A stretch of DNA of 31,455 nucleotides from assembly GCA_947307505.1 (NCBI GenBank), contig CAMZJG010000001.1:1-31455 (forward strand), written 5' to 3'. The notes under the pieces were generated by a model. The model was not told the DNA's origin, searched no databases, and saw only the letters and a program-made list of their open reading frames with translations. This document shows positions 22,156 through 29,965 of the stretch, in pieces. Each line of letters opens with the position of its first letter. The stretch's first letter is position 1. The position numbers and the translations under genes are program-made. Origin of the DNA: an uncultured Clostridia bacterium. Lineage in GTDB: Bacteria > Bacillota_A > Clostridia > Oscillospirales > Oscillospiraceae.

Positions 22156-22758
22156 ATGGGCGTCTTTTCCAAGTATCACCGTTACCGGGAAGCGGGAGAA
22201 CAGGCCAACGTGAACAATGTGGAGCGGTTCGGGGAGCCGGTCCGTTCCCTCTTCACCTCCACCAAGGTCTTTACCCTGCACCATAAGATCGATATCACGG
22301 ACGACCGGGAGCAGGTCGTATACCAGGCCAGTTCGAAATTCTTCTCCCTGCGGGACAAGACGGATATCACGGACGCCGCAGGGAACCAGGTGGCCCATAT
22401 CGAGCGGAAGATCTTTACCATCCACCAGCGGCATTTCGTCACCATGGCGGACGGGCTGCAGTTCGAGCTTTCCACGGAGCTCCTGCATCTGATCAAGGAC
22501 GTCACCAATATCGTGGGGCTGGGCTGGCAGCTGCGGGGCAACATCATCGGTCTGAACTTCGAGCTCTATGACCGGGACGGGAGCGTCATTGCGGTGATCG
22601 GCCAGAAGCTGTTCTCCATTCACGATAAATACTGCGTGGATATCTACCAGCCCGAGCAGGAGGCTGTGGTGGTGGCGATCCTGGTCACCCTGCAGCACAT
22701 GATCCGGGACCGGGAAGCCGCCTCGTCCTCCTCCGGCTCCGCCTCCTCCGGGAACTGA
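22156..22758 (+). CDS. LURP-one-related (tubby-like fold) protein
   Basis: This 200-residue protein has repeated beta-hairpin units: KVFTLHHKIDITD, KFFSLRDKTDITD, KIFTIHQRHFVTM and KLFSIHDKYCVDI. This is the pattern of the LURP-one/DUF567 family with a 12-stranded tubby-like barrel. Bacterial members have no settled role; tubby-like relatives bind phosphoinositides or act as membrane-associated scaffolds. The C terminus is a Ser/Gly-rich tail after AILVTLQHMIRDRE. It is the first gene of a likely two-gene unit with the following small protein (19-base gap). Confidence 0.8.
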   Translation: MGVFSKYHRYREAGEQANVNNVERFGEPVRSLFTSTKVFTLHHKIDITDDREQVVYQASSKFFSLRDKTDITDAAGNQVAHIERKIFTIHQRHFVTMADGLQFELSTELLHLIKDVTNIVGLGWQLRGNIIGLNFELYDRDGSVIAVIGQKLFSIHDKYCVDIYQPEQEAVVVAILVTLQHMIRDREAASSSSGSASSGN

Positions 22759-22777
22759 GAAAAGGAGCCCCGGAGAG

Positions 22778-23221
22778 ATGAGCGAGCTGAAGTTCAAGTA
22801 CGTCAGGATCCAGGGCAAGGAGCTGGCCATCAACACCATGTACGCCAAGGGGATCTTCAGCATGTGCTGGCAGCTGATCCAGCAGGACGTGATGGAGCAG
22901 GAGGATGCGGACCTCTACCGGGAGATCGACGACTGGTTCGCCGAAAATCTGCCCTGGCCGCCCCAGTGCAAAAACCGGGAGCCGGTGGTCTGTTGGTTCA
23001 AGACGGAGAATTCCGCGGAAATGCTCAAGATGATCCGGCCTGCCCTGTGGCTGCTGGAGCGGTACCATCACCCCTACTTTCTGGTATATACCAACGACCC
23101 CGGGGAGATCGTCTATGAGGATCAGTATCAGGTGGCGGCAAAAACGGACGGCTTTCTCCAGATCGACCAGCTCCAGCCCTCCTGGTCCCCGGAAGAGCGG
23201 GAAAAACAGAATTCACCCTGA
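22778..23221 (+). CDS. Conserved-looking hypothetical protein, 147 aa
   Basis: This is a soluble protein of 147 residues with no signal peptide or membrane segment and no family I recognise. It has a Trp/Tyr-rich mid-section (DDWFAENLPWPPQC, ALWLLERYHHPYFLVYTNDPGE) and two acidic-to-helical ends. The PWP region and spaced aromatics suggest a compact alpha/beta fold. A GGAGCCCCGGAGAG region supplies the ribosome binding site. It lies in an operon with the LURP-one gene and ends at a strong terminator. Confidence 0.7.
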   Translation: MSELKFKYVRIQGKELAINTMYAKGIFSMCWQLIQQDVMEQEDADLYREIDDWFAENLPWPPQCKNREPVVCWFKTENSAEMLKMIRPALWLLERYHHPYFLVYTNDPGEIVYEDQYQVAAKTDGFLQIDQLQPSWSPEEREKQNSP

Positions 23222-23230
23222 GAATGCAGC

Positions 23231-23261
23231 AGTCCCCCGACCGAACGGTCGGGGGACTTTT
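23231..23261. terminator. Bidirectional terminator between the 147-aa gene and lon
   Basis: A perfect 13-bp stem (AGTCCCCCGACCG, 23231-23243, with 23246-23258) has a 2-base loop, a T run on the right and A-rich sequence on the left. It serves two convergent genes. Confidence 0.92.
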
Positions 23262-23277
23262 TATCAAAATCATGCTA

Positions 23278-25575
23278 TCAGGCCGACAGGGCTTCCCGGG
23301 GGAGGACGCCGGTCTCCGTCAGCAGATCCGTCACCGTGCTCACGGGGATGATCTCCAGCTTCTCCTTCACCTCCGGCGCCACGTCCTTCAGGTCAAAGAG
23401 GTTGGCCTTGGGGATATACACCCGGGTCACCCCCGCCCGCTGGGCTGCCATGAGCTTCTCCGGCAGACCGCCGATGGGGCACACCGCTCCCCGGAGGGAG
23501 ACTTCCCCCGTCATGGCGATATGGGGATCCACCACCCGCCCCGTCACCAGAGAGGCCAGGGCCGTGGTGAGGGTCACTCCCGCGCTGGGTCCATCCTTGG
23601 GCACCGAGCCCGCAGGCACATGGATGTGCAGATCGTTTTCCCGGAAGAGTTCAGCCTTCTCCGGGAAGGCCGCCTTCACCAGGCTCAGGGCGATGCGGGC
23701 GGATTCCTTCATCACGTCCCCCAGCTGTCCGGTGAGGATGACCTCTCCCCGCCCCGGCGTGAAGAGAGTCTCGATATAGAGGATCTCGCCCCCCGCCTGG
23801 GTCCAGGCCAGACCGGTCACCACCCCGGCCCGGGGCTCCGGCAGGACCTCGTTATGCTGGATCGGCCGCTCCTCCAGGGTCTCCCGCAAAACATCCGGGG
23901 TGACGACAAAGCGCTCCTCCGGGTTCTCCGCCACCTTCACTGCCAGGCTGCGGCACAGGGCGTCGATGTGCTTCCGCAGGCCCCGGACCCCCGCTTCCAT
24001 GGTATAGTCCGAGATCAGCTGCTCCAATGTCTCCTCCGGCACCGTCAGCTTCCCCTCCGGGATCCCCATGGCCTCCATGGACCGGGGCAGCAGGTGCCTC
24101 CGGGCGATCTGCAGCTTTTCCAGAGGGCTGTAGCCGGTGAACTGGATCACCTCCATCCGGTTCAGCAGGGGCTCGGGGATGCCGTCGGTGGAGTTGGCCG
24201 TGCAGATGAACAGCACGTCGGACAGGTCATAGGGCACGTTCATGTAGTGGTCGGTGAAGGTGTTGTTCTGCTCCGGGTCCAGCACCTCCAGCAGGGCGGA
24301 GGCGGGACTTCCGTTATAGGAGGCGGAGAGCTTATCCACCTCGTCCAGCACCATCACGGGGTTGGAGACCCCGCTTTTCTGGATCCCGTCCATGATCCGG
24401 CCCGGCATGGCGCCGATATAGGTCCGCCGGTGGCCCCGGATATCCGATTCGTCGTGCACGCCTCCCAGGCTCACCCGGCTGTAGGCCCGGCCCAGGGCCC
24501 GGGCGATGCTCTTGCCGATGCTGGTCTTGCCCGTGCCCGGCGCGCCGACGAACAGAAGGATGGAGCCGGACTGCTGCCGCTTCAGGTTCATCACGGCGAT
24601 CTGCTGGATGATCCGCTCCTTCACCTTTTTCAGGCCGTAGTGATCCTCGTCCAGGATCCGCCGGGCGGCGGTCAGGTCGATGTTCCGGGCCTCCTCCTTC
24701 TTCCAGGAAAGGCCGGTCATGAAATCCAGCCAGTCGTAGAGCATGCCGGATTCCACGCTCTCCCGCCCCTCCTGCTTCAGGCGGTTCAGCACCTTTTCCG
24801 CCTCCCGGCGGGCGGTCTCGTTCATACCGGATTCCGCGATCTTCCGCTCGAACTTCTGCACATCGGTGATGTTCTCCGGGTGCATCTCGTCCAGCTCCCG
24901 CTGCAGATGCTCCATCTGCCGCTTGATGGCGGCCTCCTTGATCCGCTGCTGGTTCTCCTTCTGCTGGGAGCTCACCGCCTCGTTGGTGATGCGGCCCACC
25001 TCCAGGAAGGCGTACAGGGCCTTTTCCACCAGCTCCGCCCGCCTGGCCTTGCTGTCCTCCGCCAGGATGGCGTAGCGCTCCTCGTTGGACAGGTTCAGCC
25101 AGGGGGACATGACGCAGGCGGCCATGCCCACGCTTCGGATGTTGTCCAGGATCCCCTGCGCCGCCGGAGCCCAGTCGAAGCCCGCGGCGAATTTCCGCAT
25201 CTCCTGGAGCAGGCTCCGAAGCTTCTCCGCCTCCACCGCCGGATCCAGGTCCTCCGTATCGTTCCGGCGGGCGATGGACAGCTGCACCGTGTGATCCGGG
25301 TCGATATACACGCTCTGCAGATCCACCCGGTACTGGGTATCCACCACCGCAAAGCCGTGGCGGTTCACCTCCCTGACGGTCCCGGAGACGCCGATGGGAT
25401 AGAAGCTGTCCTCCTGCAGCTCCGTCACGGGCACGTTCTCCTTCGCCACGATGAGAATCAGCTTTTCCCCCGGGCTGACGCCCCGCTGCCCCGCGCTGCG
25501 GCGGAGCATATCCAGAGGCAGATAGAGAGAAGCCTCCGGGCTGAGGATCATGTTGTAGGTCGGTACGACGATCAT
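23278..25575 (-). CDS. lon: ATP-dependent Lon protease
   Basis: This 765-residue protein has an N-terminal substrate-recognition domain, a coiled-coil region (about residues 170-300), an AAA+ module with Walker A GAPGTGKTS (Lys350), and a C-terminal serine-lysine protease domain with Ser664 in GPSAG and Lys707 in GLPEKLMAAQ. The 43-residue spacing between these is the same as in E. coli Lon. It degrades damaged and regulatory proteins. I chose ATG 25575 because AAGGAGG sits seven bases before it; an upstream ATG at 25581 abuts the site. The longer frame reaching 25896 would overlap the TetR gene and encode low-complexity sequence. It lies downstream of a TetR gene with an operator-like site in its own promoter, which is unusual for lon. 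Confidence 0.95.
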   Translation of the reverse strand: MIVVPTYNMILSPEASLYLPLDMLRRSAGQRGVSPGEKLILIVAKENVPVTELQEDSFYPIGVSGTVREVNRHGFAVVDTQYRVDLQSVYIDPDHTVQLSIARRNDTEDLDPAVEAEKLRSLLQEMRKFAAGFDWAPAAQGILDNIRSVGMAACVMSPWLNLSNEERYAILAEDSKARRAELVEKALYAFLEVGRITNEAVSSQQKENQQRIKEAAIKRQMEHLQRELDEMHPENITDVQKFERKIAESGMNETARREAEKVLNRLKQEGRESVESGMLYDWLDFMTGLSWKKEEARNIDLTAARRILDEDHYGLKKVKERIIQQIAVMNLKRQQSGSILLFVGAPGTGKTSIGKSIARALGRAYSRVSLGGVHDESDIRGHRRTYIGAMPGRIMDGIQKSGVSNPVMVLDEVDKLSASYNGSPASALLEVLDPEQNNTFTDHYMNVPYDLSDVLFICTANSTDGIPEPLLNRMEVIQFTGYSPLEKLQIARRHLLPRSMEAMGIPEGKLTVPEETLEQLISDYTMEAGVRGLRKHIDALCRSLAVKVAENPEERFVVTPDVLRETLEERPIQHNEVLPEPRAGVVTGLAWTQAGGEILYIETLFTPGRGEVILTGQLGDVMKESARIALSLVKAAFPEKAELFRENDLHIHVPAGSVPKDGPSAGVTLTTALASLVTGRVVDPHIAMTGEVSLRGAVCPIGGLPEKLMAAQRAGVTRVYIPKANLFDLKDVAPEVKEKLEIIPVSTVTDLLTETGVLPREALSA

Positions 25576-25593
25576 GTTCATCCCTCCTTGGGA

Positions 25594-25617
25594 ATAATAA
25601 ATGAGTGTTCGTTCATC
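25594..25617 (-). promoter_or_regulatory. TetR-type operator and -10 in front of lon
   Basis: The 22-base site 25596-25617 matches the one ahead of tetR at 18 of 22 positions (shared core ATGA.TG.TCGTT.AT). A TATTAT -10 (25594-25599, leftward) overlaps its edge in the same way as at the tetR promoter. No good -35 was found at 17 bases. Confidence 0.65.
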
Positions 25618-25633
25618 AAACGTGCTGTGAATT

Positions 25634-25660
25634 CCCCGCCGGAGGCGGGGATGGTTTTTT
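25634..25660. terminator. Hairpin at the tetR-lon junction
   Basis: CCCCGCC (25634-25640) pairs with GGCGGGG (25644-25650), and a T run at 25655-25660 follows on the plus strand only. It would stop rightward transcription. For leftward tetR mRNA it is a plain hairpin just after the stop codon that may limit read-through into lon. Confidence 0.5.
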
Positions 25661-26216
25661 ACGGGATCAGCAGCCGCTGGATCATGCTCACCAGCTCCCG
25701 AAGCTGCGGCTCCGGGGAACCGCCGCCGTGGTTCATGGCCAGGAAGCGCACCGGGGCGATGAGTACCGCCGCCAGATTCAGGTCGCTGCATCGGCGGATG
25801 AGTCCCCTGGCCTGATACCGATGGAGGAGCTCGAAGATACCGCCGCAGTATTCCTGCTGGGAGACGTAATCTGCCAGGGTGGGACAGTGGGCGCACTGCT
25901 CCACGAAGCTGAAGATCTCCTCATGCTCCACGGAATAGGCGTAATATCCCCGGACGATGGATTCGATCAGTTCCGCCGGCCCCATCTCCGGCCGGAGCCT
26001 CCGGTCCAGGTACTGATAGGACTGGTGGGAATACTCCCGGAAGGCCGCGGAGAGCAGGTCCTCCTTGCTGGTATAATAGATATAAATGGTGGCCGGGGAG
26101 ACCCCCGCCTCCCGTGCGATCTTGGAAACGGAGGCGCCGTTGATGCCCTCCCGCAGGATCAGGCGCACCATGGCCTCCTTGATCCGCTGCTGCTTTTCAT
26201 AGTCTCTGGTTCTCAT
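25659..26216 (-). CDS. TetR-family transcriptional regulator
   Basis: This 185-residue protein has an N-terminal TetR helix-turn-helix (about residues 10-55; GASVSKIAREAGVSPATIY then YYTSKEDLL, the classic motif) and an all-helical ligand-binding C-terminal domain with two Cys (FVEQCAHCP) that could sense metal or redox state. An operator-like palindrome lies between its own -35 and -10, so it should repress itself. A second copy lies ahead of lon, which is encoded next on the same strand. It thus looks like a dedicated repressor of lon, whose inducer is unknown. Confidence 0.93.
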   Translation of the reverse strand: MRTRDYEKQQRIKEAMVRLILREGINGASVSKIAREAGVSPATIYIYYTSKEDLLSAAFREYSHQSYQYLDRRLRPEMGPAELIESIVRGYYAYSVEHEEIFSFVEQCAHCPTLADYVSQQEYCGGIFELLHRYQARGLIRRCSDLNLAAVLIAPVRFLAMNHGGGSPEPQLRELVSMIQRLLIP

Positions 26217-26234
26217 TGTCCTTCACCTGCGTCT

Positions 26235-26263
26235 ATAATAAACGATCATTCATTTATTGTCAA
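26235..26263 (-). promoter_or_regulatory. tetR promoter with embedded operator
   Basis: Leftward TTGACA (26258-26263), 17-base spacer, TATTAT (26235-26240). The imperfect palindrome 26237-26258 (AATAAA and TTTATT ends, GA/TC inner pairs) covers the whole spacer, so a bound repressor would block RNA polymerase. Confidence 0.8.
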
Positions 26264-26373
26264 GTGAGAGTTTTCGGACGCCCTTTTCGGACAGCTGCGG
26301 CGCTGGAAGCTTCTTCCTGCAACTTTTTTACAGTTTTTGCGTCTATATAGACAACAGGAGGATCTATCCTGCC

Positions 26374-26402
26374 TTGTGATCAGCAGAATTTTACGGTATA
26401 GT
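26374..26402 (+). promoter_or_regulatory. Promoter for the 26455-28847 gene pair
   Basis: TTGTGA (26374-26379), 17 bases, TATAGT (26397-26402), 52 bases ahead of the first start codon. Confidence 0.6.
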
Positions 26403-26454
26403 GGTTGAAGAAGTTCAAAGTCGCGTATCGTTTCTCAGGAAAGGAGGTAATCCT

Positions 26455-26874
26455 ATGCCCATGCCGGGTCTTGATCCGAATTTCGTCAAGGAGCAACAGC
26501 AGGTCATGAGGATGATCGGGCTGAAGCGGGCAAAGAAGGTCGAAACGGCTTCTCCGAAAAAGCTGCTGCTCATCCTCATTCCGGTTTTTCTGGTCGCTAT
26601 AGCCATCACCCTGTATACCTCCGGGATATTTGATGAGCCGCATACGGTCAGCTGGAACGGCGCGATCTACCGCCTGCCCAATGAACTCAGCAAAGTGCAG
26701 CTGAGCATGAAGCCGGAGGGCTACAAGTTCGCCGGATACCTGGACCCCGAGGAGGAAAACGATTCCGCCAACTGGAGTCCGTTTGCTGAGGTTTATGTCA
26801 AAGAGGGGGATGACCGGGTCATCTATCTCTATCTGACCGCGCCAAAGGGCTATTACAAGGCAAAGAAGAAATGA
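26455..26874 (+). CDS. Hypothetical single-pass membrane protein
   Basis: This 139-residue protein has a short polar N terminus (MPMPGLDPNFVKEQQQV), a basic stretch (KRAKK), one transmembrane helix (about residues 36-54) and an extracytoplasmic domain of about 80 residues rich in Asp/Glu and Tyr. An AAGGAGG site lies seven bases before ATG 26455, which fixes this start over the frame beginning at 26401. No family is recognised. It is followed after 29 bases by a lipoprotein gene, and both likely act at the outer face of the membrane. Confidence 0.75.
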   Translation: MPMPGLDPNFVKEQQQVMRMIGLKRAKKVETASPKKLLLILIPVFLVAIAITLYTSGIFDEPHTVSWNGAIYRLPNELSKVQLSMKPEGYKFAGYLDPEEENDSANWSPFAEVYVKEGDDRVIYLYLTAPKGYYKAKKK

Positions 26875-26903
26875 ACGCTTTGATATGAGAACAGGAGAAC
26901 ACC

Positions 26904-28847
26904 ATGAGACAAATGACCGTTCTTTTCATCTCAGCTCTGTTTCTGGCCGCCCTGCTTGCGGGCTGCGGGAAACCCGCCGCCCCGGCGGCGACTCCGGAAC
27001 CCGCCGTCTCCGCGCCTGCAACCACCCCTTCCGCAGATCCCTCGCCTGAGCCCGCCACGCCGGGGCAGCTGAATATCACCCCCACGCCGGGACCGGAGAT
27101 CACTCCGGGGCGCATCGACACGACTCCCGCCCCCAAGCCTACGCCCACCCCTGCCCCCACGCCGATACCCACCCCGGTGCTGACGCCGGGGGACTTTGTC
27201 CCTGTGACGGATACCATGGGGGAGGACTGGCCCTTCCTGCCGGAGGGGGCAAGGCCACTCACAGAGGAGGAAGTGGCTCAGTGGAAGACCTGGTTCGAGG
27301 AGGAGTGGATACGCCTCATGTTCCTCAACTCTGCCTACGAGGGGCCGGAGGACGTGGACCTGTACATGCTTCTCCAAAACGGAACCGGCCTCACGGAGAA
27401 TCGCCTGGCTTCCTTTTACAAACACCCGGAGGAGGGGAGCTGGCTCCTGGAGCACTTGGGGACCTGGTCCTTTATCAACGATACGTTAAAGCTTCCCCGG
27501 CAGGATGTGGAAGCCCTGCTGCAAAAGTACCTGGGCCTGGGCCTGGAGGAGATAAACCGGGTGGGGCTGGACCAGCTGTACTATGTGCCCGAGGCGGATG
27601 CCTGGTACAAGGGCCAAAGCGACAGCTCCCGGGTGATCATCCGGCTGCTCTACGGATATGTGCTGGAGGATGAGGTCTGCCTCTTCCACCGGGGCGGCGC
27701 GTGGTACAAGGACGATGATCCTTATGGGGATACTGTATGGTATAACCTCCAGCAGGGCGTGTTCCGCACGATACTGCGGCTGGAGGAGGATGGAGAGGTC
27801 CGTTTCGTCTCCAACCTCCTGGCCCTGACGGATGGGGTGGAAGCCCGGTACGCGCCGCCGGTATCCGCCGAGCCCTGCCCCCTGGACCTGAGCGGGGACT
27901 GCGGCTGCGACATGTTCCGGCTGGAACCGGAGGCTGTGGATTACGGCAGCTTCGACGCCGCCCGGGCCTCCCTGGAGGACATTGAGGGCTTTACCAGCCT
28001 TCTGGAGGAGGAACACCCGGACTATGGGACGCTGTTCTATGGTGAGGCGGGGGAGGAACCATACCTCTTTTTCATCACCTCGGAGGGGATCCGTTACCGG
28101 CTGCACCTGCCCGCGACTTCCCAAGGGACCCTCCCCGCACTTCGGGACTGGAGCGAGGAATCCAAGGGTTGGATCCTGGACCTGACGGATCCCATGCTGG
28201 AGGTGGTGTGGCTCCTGGACTGCGATGAGCTCACGGACCTGGGGAACGGAGAACAGCGCCGCTTGGGACAGGCCCGCTGGACCCTGTACCTCCCTACCAT
28301 GGAAGAATTTGTTCTGTTTACCCCCTTCCCCCGCACACCCCTGGAAGGGCTGGAGCTCCGGTACCGGGATGTGGCCATCGGGGACACGGTGGAACGTATG
28401 TACTCCCTTCTGGGAGAACCGGAGGAGTGTACGGAGCATCGGTACACGGACCCGGACCCGCCCCAGGGCCTGGAATACCGGGAATACAATTATAATGGGG
28501 CCGTCTTCCGGGAGGCGTACACCGAAGCGGAGGGCTGGACCGGAGTCATCGGACAGATCGAGATCCTGGATACCGGCGATACCCCCGGTCCCCGGGGCAT
28601 CTGCATCGGGGATGCGCCGGAGGACATTATGGCCCATTTCCCGAAGGAATACGACTATGGGTCGGATACCTACAGCCGCTTCTACGGTCTGCCCCCCTAC
28701 GACGGGGCGGGAGGCTGCGCCTACCCGGGACCGGATGGGGAGGTGCTCACGGTCATCCTGACCACTGACGAGGTGGAACCCTATCTGCGCATAGAATTCC
28801 TGGAAGGGAAAGCGGTACGGCTCTTTATGGGCTACAGCTGGATCTGA
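26904..28847 (+). CDS. Large lipoprotein of unknown function
   Basis: This 647-residue protein has a lipoprotein signal (LLAGC, Cys21), then a Pro/Thr/Ala-rich linker to about residue 95 (repeated TPxP units) that would span the cell wall, then an acidic, Trp- and Tyr-rich globular part of about 550 residues. The globular part seems to have at least two sections, the last (from about residue 490) rich in GDxxExM-type turns (IGDTVERMYSLLGEP, IGDAPEDIMAHFP). These two similar segments suggest an internal duplicated fold of the SmpA/OmlA or DUF4309 kind, but I cannot assign it. No catalytic motif is seen. Confidence 0.8.
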   Translation: MRQMTVLFISALFLAALLAGCGKPAAPAATPEPAVSAPATTPSADPSPEPATPGQLNITPTPGPEITPGRIDTTPAPKPTPTPAPTPIPTPVLTPGDFVPVTDTMGEDWPFLPEGARPLTEEEVAQWKTWFEEEWIRLMFLNSAYEGPEDVDLYMLLQNGTGLTENRLASFYKHPEEGSWLLEHLGTWSFINDTLKLPRQDVEALLQKYLGLGLEEINRVGLDQLYYVPEADAWYKGQSDSSRVIIRLLYGYVLEDEVCLFHRGGAWYKDDDPYGDTVWYNLQQGVFRTILRLEEDGEVRFVSNLLALTDGVEARYAPPVSAEPCPLDLSGDCGCDMFRLEPEAVDYGSFDAARASLEDIEGFTSLLEEEHPDYGTLFYGEAGEEPYLFFITSEGIRYRLHLPATSQGTLPALRDWSEESKGWILDLTDPMLEVVWLLDCDELTDLGNGEQRRLGQARWTLYLPTMEEFVLFTPFPRTPLEGLELRYRDVAIGDTVERMYSLLGEPEECTEHRYTDPDPPQGLEYREYNYNGAVFREAYTEAEGWTGVIGQIEILDTGDTPGPRGICIGDAPEDIMAHFPKEYDYGSDTYSRFYGLPPYDGAGGCAYPGPDGEVLTVILTTDEVEPYLRIEFLEGKAVRLFMGYSWI

Positions 28848-28877
28848 TGGGTTTTTCGTGTACCCCTGGATACAGAC

Positions 28878-28905
28878 CGCCCTCCGCCGTGTTCGGCGGA
28901 GGGCG
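28878..28905. terminator. Terminator hairpin between convergent genes
   Basis: A perfect 11-bp stem (CGCCCTCCGCC, 28878-28888, with 28895-28905) has a 6-base loop. There is no T run on either side, so its efficiency is uncertain. Confidence 0.6.
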
Positions 28906-28921
28906 CATTGCGTGTTCGTGT

Positions 28922-29431
28922 TCAGGCGGGAAGATCCATGTGATCCACGATGGTGTAGCCGGTTTCCTCCACCCGGGAGAATTCGATCCGCTCCACCCGG
29001 GCGGCAAAGGGGGAGAATTCCTTCCGCAGGAGGGCCTCAGCGGCTGCCAGGTCCCCATCCGGGTCATACAGCAGGGTGGTATGGGGCTTCCAGCCCTCGT
29101 CCCCGGTCCACCGGTCCAGGGCTCCGCTCCATTTCTCCGCGATCGCATCGTGGAGGGCCAGGAGCGCCCCTTCCTTATCCGGGGAAGCCGCCAGGATGGA
29201 CGTGGCGGGGAGGCGCTCGATCCGTCCATAACGGACGGAGAAGGCCCGGCATCCGGAGAGCAGCTCCCGGCAGGAGGCGATGAACCGGTCCTCCTCATCC
29301 CCCACATAGGTTACCAGGGTGATGTGGCCGTACAGTTCTCCTGTCCTGCGGTCCAGGGCTCCCCCGGTCCGCCGCAGGGCGGCCAGCCGTTCTCTGGCTC
29401 CGGGATCGATGCGGGCGATGACGCATAACAT
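28922..29431 (-). CDS. 2H phosphoesterase / 2'-5' RNA ligase family protein
   Basis: This 169-residue protein carries the two H-x-T/S motifs that define the 2H superfamily: His36-Ile-Thr38 (GHITLV) and His117-Thr-Thr119 (PHTTLL). The spacing is normal for LigT/ThpR-like proteins. Family members open 2',3'-cyclic phosphates or cleave 2'-5' linkages. Good ribosome binding (GGGAGGAAA). It follows the cyclic-nucleotide-binding gene by 38 bases on the same strand and is probably the third gene of that unit. Its substrate may therefore be a signalling nucleotide; this is inference. Confidence 0.85.
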   Translation of the reverse strand: MLCVIARIDPGARERLAALRRTGGALDRRTGELYGHITLVTYVGDEEDRFIASCRELLSGCRAFSVRYGRIERLPATSILAASPDKEGALLALHDAIAEKWSGALDRWTGDEGWKPHTTLLYDPDGDLAAAEALLRKEFSPFAARVERIEFSRVEETGYTIVDHMDLPA

Positions 29432-29469
29432 GGGCGTTTCCTCCCGGCGGGCGGGGATCCGTTCCCGGA

Positions 29470-29964
29470 TCAGCCGTTTTCGATCTCTTCGATCAGCGCC
29501 TGGTAGACGATATGCAGATTATCGTTCTCCCGGCGCAGGTCACGGACCAGCGTGACGGAGATGGACATGAGCAGCTCCAGCCCGATATGGGGATACTGAC
29601 GGCAGAATTCCTGGAAGGCCGCATAGTCCAGACACAGGGTCCGGCAATCCGTCTTGGCCCGGATGGTGGCGCTGCGGGTGCCCTTGTCGATCAGTGCCAT
29701 CTCTCCGAAGGAGCAGTGGTAGCTGTCCTGCAGAGAGGCGGTGACGTACGGTTCCCCGAAGGGGGTCGTCTTCAGCACGTCCACGCTGCCCTCCAGCAGC
29801 AGGTACATCTCCTCCCCCGTCTCCCCTTCCCGCAGGATCTCCGTCCCCGCGCGGAAGCTCTGCTCCCGCATGACTCCCGCCAAAAGGGTCAGATCCTCGT
29901 CGGAGAGCTTGCTCAGCAGGGGGAAGGTCTTCAGATCCCGGATCATATCCTCTTGCGACTTCAT
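29470..29964 (-). CDS. Stand-alone cyclic nucleotide-binding domain protein
   Basis: This 164-residue protein is essentially one cNMP-binding domain (about residues 12-130) with a C-terminal helix to residue 164 and no DNA-binding domain, so it is not a CRP-type regulator. The phosphate-binding cassette is Phe86-Gly-Glu88-Met-Ala-Leu...Arg97-Ser-Ala-Thr. Glu88 (ribose) and Arg97 (phosphate) are kept, so ligand binding is plausible. Its ATG lies one base after the stop of the channel gene, with its GGAGGAG site inside that gene, so the two are translationally linked. It may be a separate regulatory subunit of the channel. Confidence 0.88.
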   Translation of the reverse strand: MKSQEDMIRDLKTFPLLSKLSDEDLTLLAGVMREQSFRAGTEILREGETGEEMYLLLEGSVDVLKTTPFGEPYVTASLQDSYHCSFGEMALIDKGTRSATIRAKTDCRTLCLDYAAFQEFCRQYPHIGLELLMSISVTLVRDLRRENDNLHIVYQALIEEIENG

Positions 29965-29965
29965 G

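Noticed and set aside
25576..25896. N-terminal extension of Lon
   Set aside because: The extra 107 residues overlap tetR, are Pro/Arg-rich out-of-frame sequence, and a strong AAGGAGG sits just ahead of 25575.
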